A DNA stretch of 64,000 nt from Adiantum capillus-veneris (GCA_014529385.2 CM043963.1:80241412-80305411); one strand, 5' to 3'. Shown: positions 34,466 through 45,880, counted from the first letter of the stretch. Program-made: numbers and translations. The notes: generated by a model from the sequence alone, not told the origin.

Positions 34466-35470
34466 CTACTAAAGATTATGTCAGACTTGGCAATGAGCAG
34501 GTTTGTGACATACTTGGAGTGGGAGATGTGCAGTTGAAGTTTCAGAATGGCTCTTCTTTATGGCTCAAGAATGTCAGACATGTTCCAGCAATCCGAAAAA
34601 GCTTGATCAGTACAGGGAAGTTGGATGATGCGGGTTATGTGACAGTTTTTGGGAACAGCGCTTGGAAGATCTCCAAAGGTTCGATGACTGTAGCACATGG
34701 CAGCAAGTCAGGAACTTTGTACACTTTACATGTTTCAGAGGTTAAAAACCATGTAATCAATGTGATTGAGCAGCCAAGTGTGTCACTGTGGCATCATAGG
34801 CTGGGACATATGTCAAAAAGAGGAATGGAAATACTTTCTCATTATGGTTATTTTCCTGGCTTTTCATTTCAAGATTTTGAGTTTTGTGAGCATTGTGTTT
34901 ATGGTAAGCAAACACAAGAACCACACAGATCAAAGAGGAATCGTAGGGATGAACGGTTAGCTCTTGTGCACAGTGATCTATGCGGACCAATGCCTAGTTT
35001 GTCACTAGGGGGAGCAGCGTACTTTGTCACTAGGGGGAGCAGCATACTTTTGTACATTCATAGATGACTATTCTCGCAAAGTATGGGTTTACTTCTTGAA
35101 GCACAAGAATGAGGTGCTCAAGGTCTTTAAGACATTCTTGCAGCTTGTGGAGAATCAAAGTGGTCAGAAGCTGAAGTGCTTGAGAACTTACAATGGTGGA
35201 GAGTACGTTTCCAAAGCTTTTCAAGACTTTTGTGAAGCAAAAGGGATTAAGCGGGAACTTACTGCACCATATAATCCTTCACAGAATGGGGTTGCAGAAC
35301 GTATGAATAGGACCATACAAGAGAAGGTCAGAAGCATGTTGTCAAATGCTGAGTTGCCTGATGGATTTTGGGCGGAAGCAGTGGCTACAGCAGTCCATTT
35401 GATCAACAGGTCTCCTAGTAGGGTTTTGGATAAGAGTGCACTGGCCGAGATGCTATGGACAGGCAAGGCA
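34466..35470 (+). pseudogene. Copia H integrase
   Basis: The pre-integrase zinc finger is seen in SLWHHRLGHMSKRGMEIL and CEHCVYGKQ. The first catalytic Asp is in LVHSDLCGPM. A 25-bp tandem duplication (34998-35047) then shifts the frame. The core continues TFIDDYSRKVWVYFLKHKNE. The second Asp of the triad is Tyr: LRTYNGGEY, codon TAC at 35189-35191, where the family has LRTDNGGEY. The Glu is intact (NGVAERMNRT). Loss of the second metal-binding Asp alone would abolish integration. Confidence 0.88.
34998..35047 (+). repeat. 25-bp tandem duplication in copia H integrase
   Basis: Two units (34998-35022 and 35023-35047) differ at one base. The 25-bp length shifts the frame by one. Confidence 0.95.
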
Positions 35471-37355
35471 CCTTCGTATAAGCATCTCAGAGTCTTTGGT
35501 TGTGAAGCTTATAGCCATATTCCTAAGGAGTTCAGGAATAAGTTAGAACCAAAGAGCAAGAAGTGTATATTTCTTGGCTACGGAGAATTGGGCGAGATGG
35601 GTTACCGGCTTTGGGATCCTAAGTCCAGAAAGCTTATTCGTAGCAATGATGTGCATTTCAATGAAGCCAAGTTTCACGCTAAGCCAGAGAAGACAAAGGA
35701 GATCAGAAGAGTTGTCTTCAGGGAAGATGGACCTAGTGCTAGCACATCAAGACAGCATGGTCAGGCTCAGGAACAGCCTATAGTGGCTAGAGAGGCAGAA
35801 TCAGTTGTGGTGAGACGTTCTGAGCGTGTCTTCAAACCACCTGATCGTTATGTGCCATCTCTAAATTATGTCATGCTCACAGATTGCGGAGAACCATCTT
35901 GTTACAAGGAAGCATTACAAGTGGTTGACTCGAAAAAATGGCAGTTGGCCATGCAGTTAGAGATGACAGCTCTGCATAAAAACCAGACATGGAAGCTGGT
36001 TAAATTACCACAGGGCAAAAAGGCTCTACCTTGTAAATGGGTTTACAGGTATAAGATCACCGCTCATGATAGTCAGCCAAAGTACAAAGCAAGGCTTGTT
36101 GCCAAGGGCTTTAAGAAAGAACAAGGCATTGACTTTGATGAAGTCTTCTCTCCAGTGGTCAAGATGACTACATTGAGATGCTTTCTTGCATTGGTTGCTA
36201 TATTGGATTTGGTGCTACACCAAATGGATGTCAAGACAGCGTTCTTGCATGGTGATTTAGATGTGGAAATTTACATGCAGTAGCCAGAAGGGTTTGTTGA
36301 GAAAGGCAAGGAAGATTTGGTATGCCAGTTGTTAAAGAGTCTTTATGGCTTAAAACAATCACCGAAAGGATGGCAGTTGGTTGATCCTTATTTTGTATGT
36401 GGATGACATGTTGATTGCTGGCAAACACTTGGAAGAAATTTCAGCTTTGAATTCAAAAATGGAAAAATCGTTTGACATGAAAGACATGGGTGAGGCAAGT
36501 CATATACTTGGTATGCGCATTGAGAGAGACAGATCAAAGAAGTTGATTTGGTTATCTCAAACAGAGTATATTGACAAGGTTTTGCAACGTTTCAATATGG
36601 AGAAGGGAAAGGCATTGAGTGTTCCATTGCCACCATATGTGAAACTTAGCAAACAAGATTGTCCTGTGTCTGAGGAAGAAAAGGCTGAAATGGATAAGAT
36701 TCCATATGCGTCTGCAGTGGGTAGTTTGATGTATGCAATGATTGCTACACGTCCGGATATTGCATTTGCAGTGGGAGTGGTTAGCAGATATATGTCAAAT
36801 CCCGGCAAGAAACATTGGGAGGCAGTGAAAGGTATCATGAGATACTTAAAACATACAAAGAGTATGCGCATATGCTATGGTAGTCAGGATTTGAGTGTCA
36901 GAGGATACACTGACTCAGATTATGCAGGAGACTTGGATAAGAGGAGATCTACATCAGGCTATGTCTTTACATTGGCTGGGGGTGCCATATCATGGCGATC
37001 TCGATCACAAGATTGTGTTACGCAGTCTACTACAGAAGCTGAGTATGTTGCAGCAAATGAGGCATGCAAAGAAGCTATTTGGCTTGGTAGATTGGTAGCA
37101 GACTTGGGAATCAAAGTAGATATGCCAGAGTTATATTGTGATAGTCAAAGTGCTATACAATTGGCAAAGAATCCAGTGTTCCATTCGAAGACTAAGCATA
37201 TTGATGTGAAATATCACTTCATTAGGGAAGTACTTGAAGACAAGCAGATACAACTGCTGAAGATCCACACCAAGGACAATCCTGCTGATCTACTCACAAA
37301 GGGACTTCCAGGAGAGGTCTTTGTGCATTGTCGTGAGTTATTGGGTATTGGATAG
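35471..37355 (+). pseudogene. Copia H reverse transcriptase and RNase H
   Basis: After the integrase tail and linker (VVRRSERVFKPPDRYVPS), RT reads CKWVYRYKITAHDSQPKYKA, RLVAKGFKKEQGIDFDEVFS and HQMDVKTAFLHGDLDVEIYM (first catalytic Asp). A TAG follows at 36281-36283. SLYGLKQSPKGW is followed directly by LILYVDDMLIAG (YVDD at 36397-36408), so about 30 residues normally between them are deleted. RNase H has YTDSDYAGDLDKRRSTSGYV, TTEAEYVAANEACKEAIWL and LYCDSQSAIQLAKNP. It ends with NPADLLTKGLPGE. The lower half of the domain is a clean open frame. Confidence 0.88.
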
Positions 37356-37427
37356 ATGGAAGCCATATAAATCTTTGTACATTTATGTTCATAGATTTAC
37401 AGTTACTTAAAGTGCCACATTGGACTT

Positions 37428-37439
37428 TAAGTGGGAGGT
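37428..37439 (+). other. Polypurine tract of copia H
   Basis: AAGTGGGAGGT, directly before the 3' LTR start, would prime second-strand synthesis. Confidence 0.8.
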
Positions 37440-37657
37440 TGTTGGGATTAAAGCCCAAGTGGCCTCTTATACGGATATGTCCGTCCGCCCGCCTAACTCA
37501 CTTATCACTAACTCTTTGTATATACTCACTTATACTTTTGTGGATAATAAGGTTTTGGGAGATAACCCTTCAAACGAATTCTCTGCGTACTGTGTAAAAT
37601 CTCTGTGTATCTCTCTGTGTGTGTGAGAGTTGATCCACGCTCCGCTCCGCGACTTCA
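37440..37657 (+). repeat. 3' LTR of copia H
   Basis: TGTTGGGATTAAAGCCC ... CGCGACTTCA, 218 bp, nearly identical to 32176-32393 and followed by the GCCAT duplication at 37658-37662. Confidence 0.92.
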
Positions 37658-37662
37658 GCCAT

Positions 37663-38235
37663 CACATTCTTATTTAACAAGGTTGGCTGCTAGGCAGCGG
37701 GAGTTGCAGCAACATGAGGAATAGCGCGAAGCGGGCCAGGAGAATCGTTAAGACAGAGGTGTCCAAGTTGACAATTGGGAGGAAGCATCAGAGCCAAGTA
37801 TGGAGGATTTAGAGGTCATTGAGCAGTATGGGGGAATTTTCAACGAAGCTGAGGAGAATAGGCCATTAGACCCAGGGTATGTTGGAGGTGAAGTGTTGCA
37901 GCAATTGTTTCTTACACGAAGAAGATTAGAATATGACCCTCTGGGCATTGGTGGAAATATTCCACAGCAACCATTAATGCCGGGATCATCATCATCATCC
38001 TCAACAGGGCAATTATCTCCAAATTCGCAAAGGAATATGGCGGCAGCGGCGGCTAGAGCAGATTTACGCGTCAAGTTCGGGACCTTCTCAGGGAAATCCA
38101 AATAGGACCCTGATTGCCACGTAGCTCAATTTGAGACAAGATGGTAGGCCAAAGGATTTGACGGAGTATATGATACAGCAGCCAAAATGCGACAATTCCA
38201 AGTGACGTCGGAGGGGAAATCCATGCAGTGGTTGA
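37663..38235 (+). pseudogene. gag: Gag N-terminal fragment of element G
   Basis: The plus strand reads LTRLAARQRELQQHEE, then after stops DLEVIEQYGGIFNEAEENRP and a Ser-rich stretch, then RVKFGTFSGKSK-stop-DPDCHVAQFETRW, AKGFDGVYDTAAKMRQFQV and SEGKSMQWLSF. This is the start of a Ty3-like gag core, where FxGxxxDP and the following WxxA-like text are typical. It is cut at 38235 by the half MITE. Copia H inserted just upstream of it. Confidence 0.55.
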
Positions 38236-38373
38236 GTTTTTTATATTCAATTTTGGAAAAAAATCCTAAAATAAGGGGTCATTTTATTCATTCAGACATG
38301 TTAAAAGAGGGGTTTTTTTAATACCCCACGAATGCACGTTATATAGGGGGTACTGAATGGTGAACCCCCCAAG
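38236..38373 (-). mobile_element. Truncated copy (half) of MITE-1
   Basis: Reverse complement of the left 138 bp of the MITE at 57093-57338, ending CCCCCCAAG at 38373. Shared strings include GGGGTATTAAAAAAACCCC and TTAACATGTCTGAATGA. The inner half is missing. It separates gag G from a truncated LTR. Confidence 0.8.
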
Positions 38374-39182
38374 GAAAAACACACCTAATGTCCCTAGCCT
38401 CAGTCCCAAAACCTCACACACCTTCAAAAATGGTGAGAGCTAGTAGGGAATGAGGATAGATTGAGAGGAAGAAGATGTATCTTACAAGAAAGAAGTATTC
38501 TCCTCACATAATCACTCTATTAGCATAGCTTAGCTTACTAATTAGCATGGTAGAGGAGATGAGCATGCCATTGAAGCTTGGCTCTTGGTTGGATTTGCAT
38601 TCCATAGCCAAGAGTTGTTGGTGTAGGCCTCTACTTCTCAATGCTTGGAGAAGGAGATGGAGTTCTTGCTCAACACATAAGTTGTGTGTCTGTGTAGCAA
38701 AGTGTGTAAGTCAAAAATGTAGCTTTCTTTCTCTTCTTGGTCGACCCCTCTTGCTAATTACTCATGCTGGCCTCCCATTGGCTCCTACAAAGCTTAACCA
38801 ATCACAAATTAGAAGCATAATTGCTAGCCTTGTGACATGTGTCACCGTTTTCCATTTTGTGAGAGCTTAAGGTAATTAAAATAATTAACTAAACTCTCAT
38901 TGGACCTTTTAGTCTTCTGGCCAATAGAAATTAGGCAAGCCATTAGGCTGCTTGATGCTCATTGGATCCCTTGGTAGATTGTCCACTAGTCTTCTAGGGA
39001 GCTTAAATTGTATTGATTCTTTTATCAAGCACTTTTAAATTGATTAGACTAATTTTACTCTAGCCTAATTCTCATTGGTCCACCTCTATGGCCATCCAAT
39101 AGGATTTTAGTGGTGCTTGGGGGCAACTTGCCTAGGAGCCTGACATGTGTCCAGTATTCCCTTTGTGTAAAGGGGGGTATTG

Positions 39183-39238
<56 letters not shown>

Positions 39239-39599
39239 CTCTCTCATCCCCTACTCTCATGGCTCGCCCCCTCCTTGATAGGGATGTGGGAAGACTTTTG
39301 AGTCTTCCCACCACCATCCAATTTTCCCAACTTTGACCATTTGGACTTTCAATTAAAGTTTTGGAACCTTAGCCTATGAAAGTCTTAATGGAGTTGAACC
39401 TTACGTCTTTTAAGCTCCAGTGATGCACATTGCTCTTTTGCAGACTATCCCCCTTTGGATCCCTATTTTCTCTCCTTTGGATCCCTGCAGAGACCGGTAT
39501 GGCAGCCTTACCCATATTCCCCTAGTACTTCCCCATATTAAATGATCAGTTTAACATGAGAAAATCATTTGGGAGAATTAGATATTAGTTTTTATGACA
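38374..39599 (-). repeat. Truncated B-type LTR
   Basis: Related to LTR B through the TCACACACCTTC...GGTGAGAGCTAG block, the CCAAT cluster (38777-39094) and TTAGATATTAG...TATGACA at the end (39599). It lacks about 350 bp at its left side where the half MITE begins. The sequence right of 39599 is not element B interior, so it is a truncated solo LTR. It contains (GT)26 at 39184-39235. Confidence 0.75.
39184..39235. repeat. (GT)26 microsatellite
   Basis: At the same LTR position as the (TG)n arrays in LTR B. Confidence 0.95.
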
Positions 39600-41883
39600 A
39601 GCATTTTCTCTCTCTACCATTTCTTACGGAGAAAAAAAGAGACCTCAAACTTCCCCTAATAATGATGCAGCTCTCTGTTGGTATGAGGTTTCTTTTGTTT
39701 TGTTTGTAGGGTGGCTCCCTTATAACCTAATGTTTATGGTTTGTGTGTGGGTAGGGCCCCTGTAAAGCTCTTGAGTATTGTTTTTGATGATGGTTCATCT
39801 TGAGGAGGGTGTCTTATGGGGGTGGCAATACTTTTGTTATCCGCGGTAGCCTCAGGTTGAATTGTATGGTCTTCTTAATGTAATGATGTAATTCTTTTTG
39901 GCTCCATGACTCTTTTCGAGCATGGAGATGATGCATGTTTTCTATTTTTTATTTATTGAAACTCATTCTATTGAGTGAGTACTGCTACAAATTTTAAAAA
40001 ACCTTACGTTTTTCATGAAAATTACATTTTGACCCAATTTTGCGTCATATAAAGATATGCTCGATAACGTTGATATGATAGTGTATCAAACATAAATAGG
40101 GTAGATTTTGCTTGATGACATTATTTGTAATTGTTTCAAACAAAAACACAAATCAAAACATAGATAAACAAATATATTCTAAAAAAGAACATAGGTGTAT
40201 GACAAGGAAATGGTGCATCATTAACTTGAAACCAGAGTTCCTTTGGAAGCACTCAAGTATGATAATTAAGTATGCGGACCCCACTATTGTATTGTAGATT
40301 AGGTTGTGATGGGATGCCCAAATGCTAAAATTTCAAACCGTGCAAATTATGAAAAAGCTACAAATGTTTTTGAAGATGAAAACTATAAGCGAAATTTGTC
40401 GGTCCAATCCCATTTGTATGCACTAAAATAGAGAAGTTGTGTATATGTTTTACAGATGATCTTTCAAGAACTCGCTATCAATAATTTTTCTTCAAATTGC
40501 TCAGTTCCACTTTGTCTTTGGACTGCCTACTTCACTGCAATTGAGATTAAGAAACACAGACAGTCTTTGGACTGCCTACTTAACTGCGATTGAGATTAAG
40601 AAACACACACAGTCTTTGGATTGCCTACTTCACTGCAATTGAGATTAAGAAACACACACGCATTCTCAAGAGCTAATTGAAAAGTTTATGATACACAAAT
40701 TATGAATGGAAATGTCCAAATTAATCAAATGAACTTTGATAGGTTTTAGGATGTGGAAAACAGTCTTAGACAAGAGTAGTATGAAGCTTCATAGTAAGAC
40801 TTTTAAAAGTCACAAAATGTATTATTATGATAGAACTTATCGTGATGCACTCTAATTCCAAAGTGTTATTGGGTTCCAATTTTGTTAACCATGTTGTATT
40901 TTTTCAAAAATGATAAGGAAGGTTTTAGTTAATTCATGACCCAAAAGCCACATCACAATGGTGGTATATATAATTAACATCAATCCGACACTTGTATGTA
41001 ATTGTGATGGAAACATCCGTATTTACGTCTAATTCTAGTGTTCATACTACAATGAACTACTGCAAAGTGTGCATGGCAATACCTACCAAATTTGGTAAAA
41101 TTATTCCCGTGATTTAAGCGAGTAGGGCAATTGGATTTTTGAAAATCCCCATAAACAAATACAAAATTCCACTCGCAAAAGCCACACGAATTGTATTTAC
41201 TAAATCAATCTACCACAAAACTAACCATTCCCGTGCATGCTACAAGAGCTTCACTGATATTGTCTACCTCACATCAGTGCCAATGTTAGAAAAAACACGG
41301 GTCTACTATATTTTAACCGGGTGAAATTGTAAAATCCGGTTAGATTTTAAGCTTGCCTTTAAGAGAACCAACAAATTTTCACAAGTTTTAGTGTAATTTA
41401 TCGAAAAAAGCTTCAAATTTTGACCTAAAAACAAGGAGAATTTCAAGTTTCCACTTAGTTTGGCGGGTTAGGGAAAATGTATTTTTCTAGCCCTGCTCGG
41501 ATTCAGTGCTATCTAATTGTTAATTGTGGTACCAATATGTCTTATAAAAGGATTGTACCTTTTTTTTGGCTTGTTAAAACAAGCCAATCTGGACAAACGC
41601 AAAGGTAGTGAGTGCTCTCTCGTTGTCGGGCTCGAAAGTATTTGAGACATATTTCACCACTTTTAGAAATGGCACGTTCTACCTAGTTTTTTGAGTTTTT
41701 TTAATCACTTTTCTTTGCCATAAAAAACATTTTCCTAACAATAATGCACACAGCTTTTAGGCTTTTAAGGCTTCTCAATTTTGAAGATATAAAATTTGAG
41801 CCATGTTTTGTTGGATACATAATATTCTCTTGTTAACCCTAGCGTTCTGCCTTCGTCTTTCAGCTATGCGCGCCCTGCATGAG
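39600..41883. other. Unassigned AT-rich DNA
   Basis: No coding frame of note and no recognised transposon ends. It contains a three-unit 49-bp tandem repeat (40514-40660). It may be old decayed repeat DNA or single-copy intergenic sequence. Confidence 0.4.
40514..40660. repeat. 49-bp tandem repeat, three copies
   Basis: Units begin GTCTTTGGACTGCCTACTT at 40514, 40563 and 40612 with 2-4 differences each. Confidence 0.95.
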
Positions 41884-42282
41884 CTAGGGAGGCCTTCGGG
41901 CAGGCGTTGCAGGGGATGGGGGAGAGTGGGGTGTTTGTGGGGAAGTTGAGCATAACAGCTTCATCGGGGGGGGAGGGGAGATCTGTGCCGTAGAGGAGTG
42001 GGGGACATCATCGGGGGGAGGAACTCGACCACTCTGTACCTTCCCTTTGTGCTCGGCTTCATCGTCTACGTATTTTTGGCCTAGGGGTTTGGCGGTGACC
42101 CATCCCTCTTTTTGGTGGTAAACTTGTGCCCTGTAAAGGCCCAATGTAGCTCCTGAATTGTTGTTGTTCTTAGGTTTGTCATTTTGTACGGGTTGGGCAT
42201 CCCTGTAAAAGCCATGTGGACATCTGGTGTAGCCTCTGAACGTTGTTATTCGACCCCATGGCAATGTTTTTGCATGGGCCAT
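41884..42282 (-). CDS. Unrecognised 132-codon open frame
   Basis: The minus strand begins MAHAKTLPWGRITTFRGYTR and runs through PHGFYRDAQPVQNDKPKNNN, GLYRAQVYHQKEGWVTAKPL and GQKYVDDEAEHKGK to a Pro/Ser-rich end. The first ~85 residues look like real protein by composition, but I recognise no family. It might be a captured exon or a decayed transposon protein. No neighbour supports a function. Confidence 0.25.
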   Translation of the reverse strand: MAHAKTLPWGRITTFRGYTRCPHGFYRDAQPVQNDKPKNNNNSGATLGLYRAQVYHQKEGWVTAKPLGQKYVDDEAEHKGKVQSGRVPPPDDVPHSSTAQISPPPPMKLLCSTSPQTPHSPPSPATPARRPP

Positions 42283-43134
42283 GTATGTATTTTTTTTTTA
42301 AATATAATCTCTGACAGAAATAGTTTCACCTTTTTCTTTTTGCAAAACTCACAATGGTGGAGTAAATTATATTGACAAAGCCGAAAAACTACGAATTCTT
42401 GCCATGCTCATGACGAGCCATGACATCTTCAAGAGATCCTAGATACATCAGCTGATAGGGAAGCCACCCCTCTACAATGGATGATCCCACACTTTCTTGT
42501 TTTCTCTCACAAAAAGAATCCTCCTCTATATCTATACTATATATATTGAGCTTAAATTTTTCGAAAAAAGAGAGGGCATCCACGTGTCACTCATTCATTC
42601 TTTCACTTCAAAGAGACCCTTACAAAACATCTACGTTAAAGTGCAAAAGTGAAAGAGTAAGACAATATGAATGAAAAGCCTTTTGAGTTATTTGTCGAAA
42701 GACTTTCCACTCTATATAGAGTAAATGTATCGTTTTAAATGTGCCTCATGGTAAATTTGAGAGGGAATTTGCTCTTCAATGCAAATTCGACTTTTGAAAA
42801 TATATTTGGATTTTTTTTCAAGGGGCTTTTTTCAAGATCAATTTGATATTATTTAAATAAATTGTGCACATTTGTATTTTAAATTTTAAAAAATGACCCT
42901 ACAGAATATTCATATACTCTTTCTTAAAGTCCTTGAAAAATTGACATCTCCATGTGCCACGAGCAAACGTGCTACCCCCTCCCTCCCACACCAAGGAGAG
43001 AGAGAGAGAGTGTGTTGGTAAAAAGAGGAGGTTCATGGAAAGCGCATTGTCATATTTGACAAGAGTGCATTTTCTTGTGTGAATCGTCTTCTAAGATCAT
43101 AGATAAGTCGTTGCCAACGCACGGATATGCGTGC

Positions 43135-43138
<4 letters not shown>
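42283..43138. other. Unassigned AT-rich DNA
   Basis: Nothing recognised; short homopolymer runs and no terminal repeats seen. Confidence 0.4.

Positions 43139-43220
<82 letters not shown>
43139..43220. repeat. (GT)20 joined to (GA)21
   Basis: GT run 43139-43179 directly followed by GA run 43179-43220. The flanking string CGCTCAATGAGAAGA occurs twice afterwards (near 43231 and 43294). Confidence 0.95.
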
Positions 43221-43222
<2 letters not shown>

Positions 43223-43795
43223 AAAGGACATCGCTCAATGAGAAGAGAAGAGTAGAGAGAGGTCGTGTGTGTAGAGAGAGAGAGAGAGGGCACCGCTCAA
43301 TGAGAAGAAGAGAGTAGGGATATGATATGCAAGTCTACAAATCCTCATAGATTATACACCACTTATATCAAGATTTATGCATCGTATCTAAGGTCCTAAA
43401 ACAATTGGACCATGCTACAAGCAAAAAAATGTATTACCTCTAAGTTGCTTGCTAACAATAGACATCAAACAATAGCCAGATCAATGGAACCATATAGTAG
43501 CTTAAAGCAATCAGCAATTGCTTTGGTTAGTAACTATGTGCATGCAATGATATGATCAAAGTGGAAAGTTGTATCAAAGTTCATGGCTTGAGCTGAAAAT
43601 CAAACATGATCACATGTATTGGTTTAATCCAGGGATGATACTTTGGAAATATTTGTACATTCTGTATATGCTTTTCCCCAGAATATTTTGTGTTTTACAA
43701 AAAAAATTCTCTAAATGAATTCATTTAAAGTAAAGCTCCATAAACAAACAAGCATGTAAGATATTAAATCATTAATTGCTAAGCAAGACTATGCA
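43221..43795. other. Unassigned DNA
   Basis: Nothing recognised after the microsatellite and its short direct repeat. Confidence 0.35.
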
Positions 43796-44640
43796 TTGGC
43801 TATTATGACTAGGGATCTGATTGACAGGGCAAAGCTTTACTCTCAAGGTGGTCTGTGGAAAGGGATAGAGGTCTATGACAAACTTCTAGCCCCTCTTTGG
43901 TGCAGCCTTAGACTTGGTGGCACGACAAGTGAGCTAGTATGTAAATGTAGCAGAGTAGCGGAGGCTTTGGAGTGGGGAAGATGACTAGATATTTCCAAAA
44001 CTCCATAACACATTGGTCCCCCTGGCTATCCAAAGCAGTCGGCATTATGGCAAACCCTTCTTGGAGAGAAGTTGCCAGAAAGGTGAATAACAAAGGACTC
44101 AAACGCCTGGCCCACCTTTGGGACAACATCAATATGTGATAGAAAGATGCAAACATCTTGGTTGGCCAATTCACCTCAATGGCATGGAAAGACTGTTGGT
44201 CAATTGAGCTATGGAAGCGGTGGACAATCTCTCGATGCCTATCTATGAGTTCAACTTCGAGTGGAAAGCCTGGCGATGGTCTAAGCGTCACCCCTTCTAC
44301 AAACCGCAAACTAAGGGCATCTACCATGCTTTGAGATTCGAGGCTGATTTGTTTCCCCCCCTCAACAAGTAGTGGGGAAAACAATGGCCGAAGCTAGTTG
44401 GGTAGTTGTAGCAAACAACATTTGGAACCCTCGGCGGCCTTTGTCAATGAAGATCTTTCACAACATTCTCAACATCACCTGTATCCATAGAACTATGATG
44501 TACATCAATGCCCTACACAACATTCCAAAATCCCTTTGACACAAGAACATGTTGCATCATGTAAGTCCACATTGGGTAATTGTCCCCATCCAATTTGTCC
44601 TCAGCAAAGCAAACATCTTGAACACATCTGTGTTGTTGTC
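43796..44640 (+). pseudogene. Relic of a LINE C-terminal region
   Basis: Across several frames it parallels LINE-1 (49225-49860): LWKGIEVYDKLLAPLW with GKWKETIVQDKILVPLW, LGGTTSELVCKCSRVAEALEWG with LGGSTGELAWKCKKVALTLEWG (each cut here), KRLAHLWDNINM with SKLAHLWAGRNLY, and KDANILVGQF with KDVEFLVEQH. The region lies between RT and the terminal zinc-finger domain of plant LINEs. Stops and frameshifts are frequent, so the copy is old. Confidence 0.65.
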
Positions 44641-45239
44641 AACTATGGCGAGTGCCTACACCTGATGTGAAACTGCCCGAATACAGGATAAACAAAGCGT
44701 GATATATAGCACAACCCAAAGAAGAATGTAAGGACCTGTTATGCAAAAAATAGCATTGACAAAAATACTACACAGAAGGATGAAATTGCGTGTGCAATAC
44801 TGCCTGTAATGGAAACGGAGGCCGAAATGAGCCCAAATGGAAAATCTCACCAAAGCTCACCTAAATCTGAGAAAGTGAGCATGCATGTGTTGGCGACTAT
44901 GCTTGGGAGGATGCAACTTTCTTTCATACCAATTGTTGGAAATGTGGTTGCAAGGAAACACACACAACTTGAAGAAGATGAAGAAGCTCAAGGCACACAT
45001 TCGAGAGTAGTATTACTTAGTATGCAATGGAAAGATAAGTTAGCCCTAGAGTGATGGGTGTATATACAATGCACAGGGAAAAAACCTCCTAATGAAGAAA
45101 AAAATGCCCCACCTGCCCTAACTGCGTTCACACACATCACTACCACATGTATATGGTAACAAGAAGAACATTTGTCATTTGTCAAAAGACAAAAGTCAAT
45201 ATATTTTATTGTCTGCAATGCATTCTAAATATGATGTTA
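44641..45239. other. Unassigned region
   Basis: It contains an open frame of 81 codons at 44809-45054 (+) without recognisable similarity. Nothing else seen. Confidence 0.35.
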
Positions 45240-45880
45240 TTATGAAGAAGGCCATGTGGTCTTTGTATCACTTGCCATATGGCCAAATGGTGATTCAGAC
45301 TAAGTGGGTCTTCAAGTTGAAACATAAACAAATGCTCAAGGATGCACCTTAGAAAATCCTTAGTGTTTATGCAATGAAAGGCCAATAAAAAGCCACACAC
45401 GTTTTTTGTGAGTTGTCGTTCTTTCTTCATAAACTCACAAACTTTTGAAGGATTAAAAAGCCATTTTTGTAAGTGTAGATTTGTAATTTCAAGAAGTATG
45501 GTATATCTTCCTACCGAATGCATGTGATACACCGACATATCCACGAGGTGCACTCCCAAAGACTAATGGTAGTGTTGATTACTATAAGGCCAGACTTGTG
45601 GAGCAAAAGACTGTGCTCAAGAGAAGGGCATTGATTTTAATGAGACTTGTTGTTCCAATTTTTGTATGAATACCATTCATAGCATTGATGCATTGCCATC
45701 TCATAATAGTTGGAATGGAAATCAGGAGGTGGGCATTAAGATTTTTTTTTTGAATGGTGATTTGCATGAGGAAGTGTATGTAGTGCAACCTCAATGTTTT
45801 GGGTAGAAAGGGCAAGAAAACAAGGTGTGCTTGTGTGGAAAGGCCTTGTTTAGTTTAAAGTAAGCTTCAAGCACACCAAG
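45240..45880 (+). pseudogene. Ty1/copia RT relic, split by a MITE
   Basis: Left part: MWSLYHLPYGQMVIQTKWVF then KLKHKQ (copia RT: WxLVxLPxGxxxIxxKWVFKxK). Right part from 45562: TNGSVDYYKARLVEQK, EKGIDFNETC, and FFLNGDLHEEVYVVQPQCFG (first catalytic Asp region). The MITE at 45335-45561 separates them; joined, the order is that of a copia RT. Stops and frameshifts show age. Confidence 0.7.
45335..45561. mobile_element. MITE-2, 227 bp
   Basis: Left end CTCAAGGATGCACCT and the inverted right end CTTTGGGAGTGCACCT form imperfect terminal repeats. Flanks ACAAATG (45328-45334) and ACTAATG (45562-45568) match at 6 of 7 bases as a target duplication. Removing it restores the copia RT reading. Its ends resemble those of MITE-1. 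Confidence 0.6.

Larger units (their letters stand above)
32176..37657 (+). mobile_element. Ty1/copia retrotransposon H, recent but defective
   Basis: A 5482-bp plus-strand element with 218-bp LTRs (32176-32393, 37440-37657), GCCAT target duplications, a tRNA-Met PBS and the copia domain order gag, protease, integrase, RT, RNase H. The LTRs differ at under ten positions, so it is young. Coding is nevertheless broken: gag stop, frameshift after the protease, 25-bp tandem duplication in integrase, Asp to Tyr in the integrase triad, RT stop and a deletion before YVDD. It was probably mobilised in trans or copied from an already defective parent. Confidence 0.92.

Noticed and set aside
40514-40660. 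CRISPR-like array
   Set aside because: Contiguous tandem units without spacers in plant DNA.
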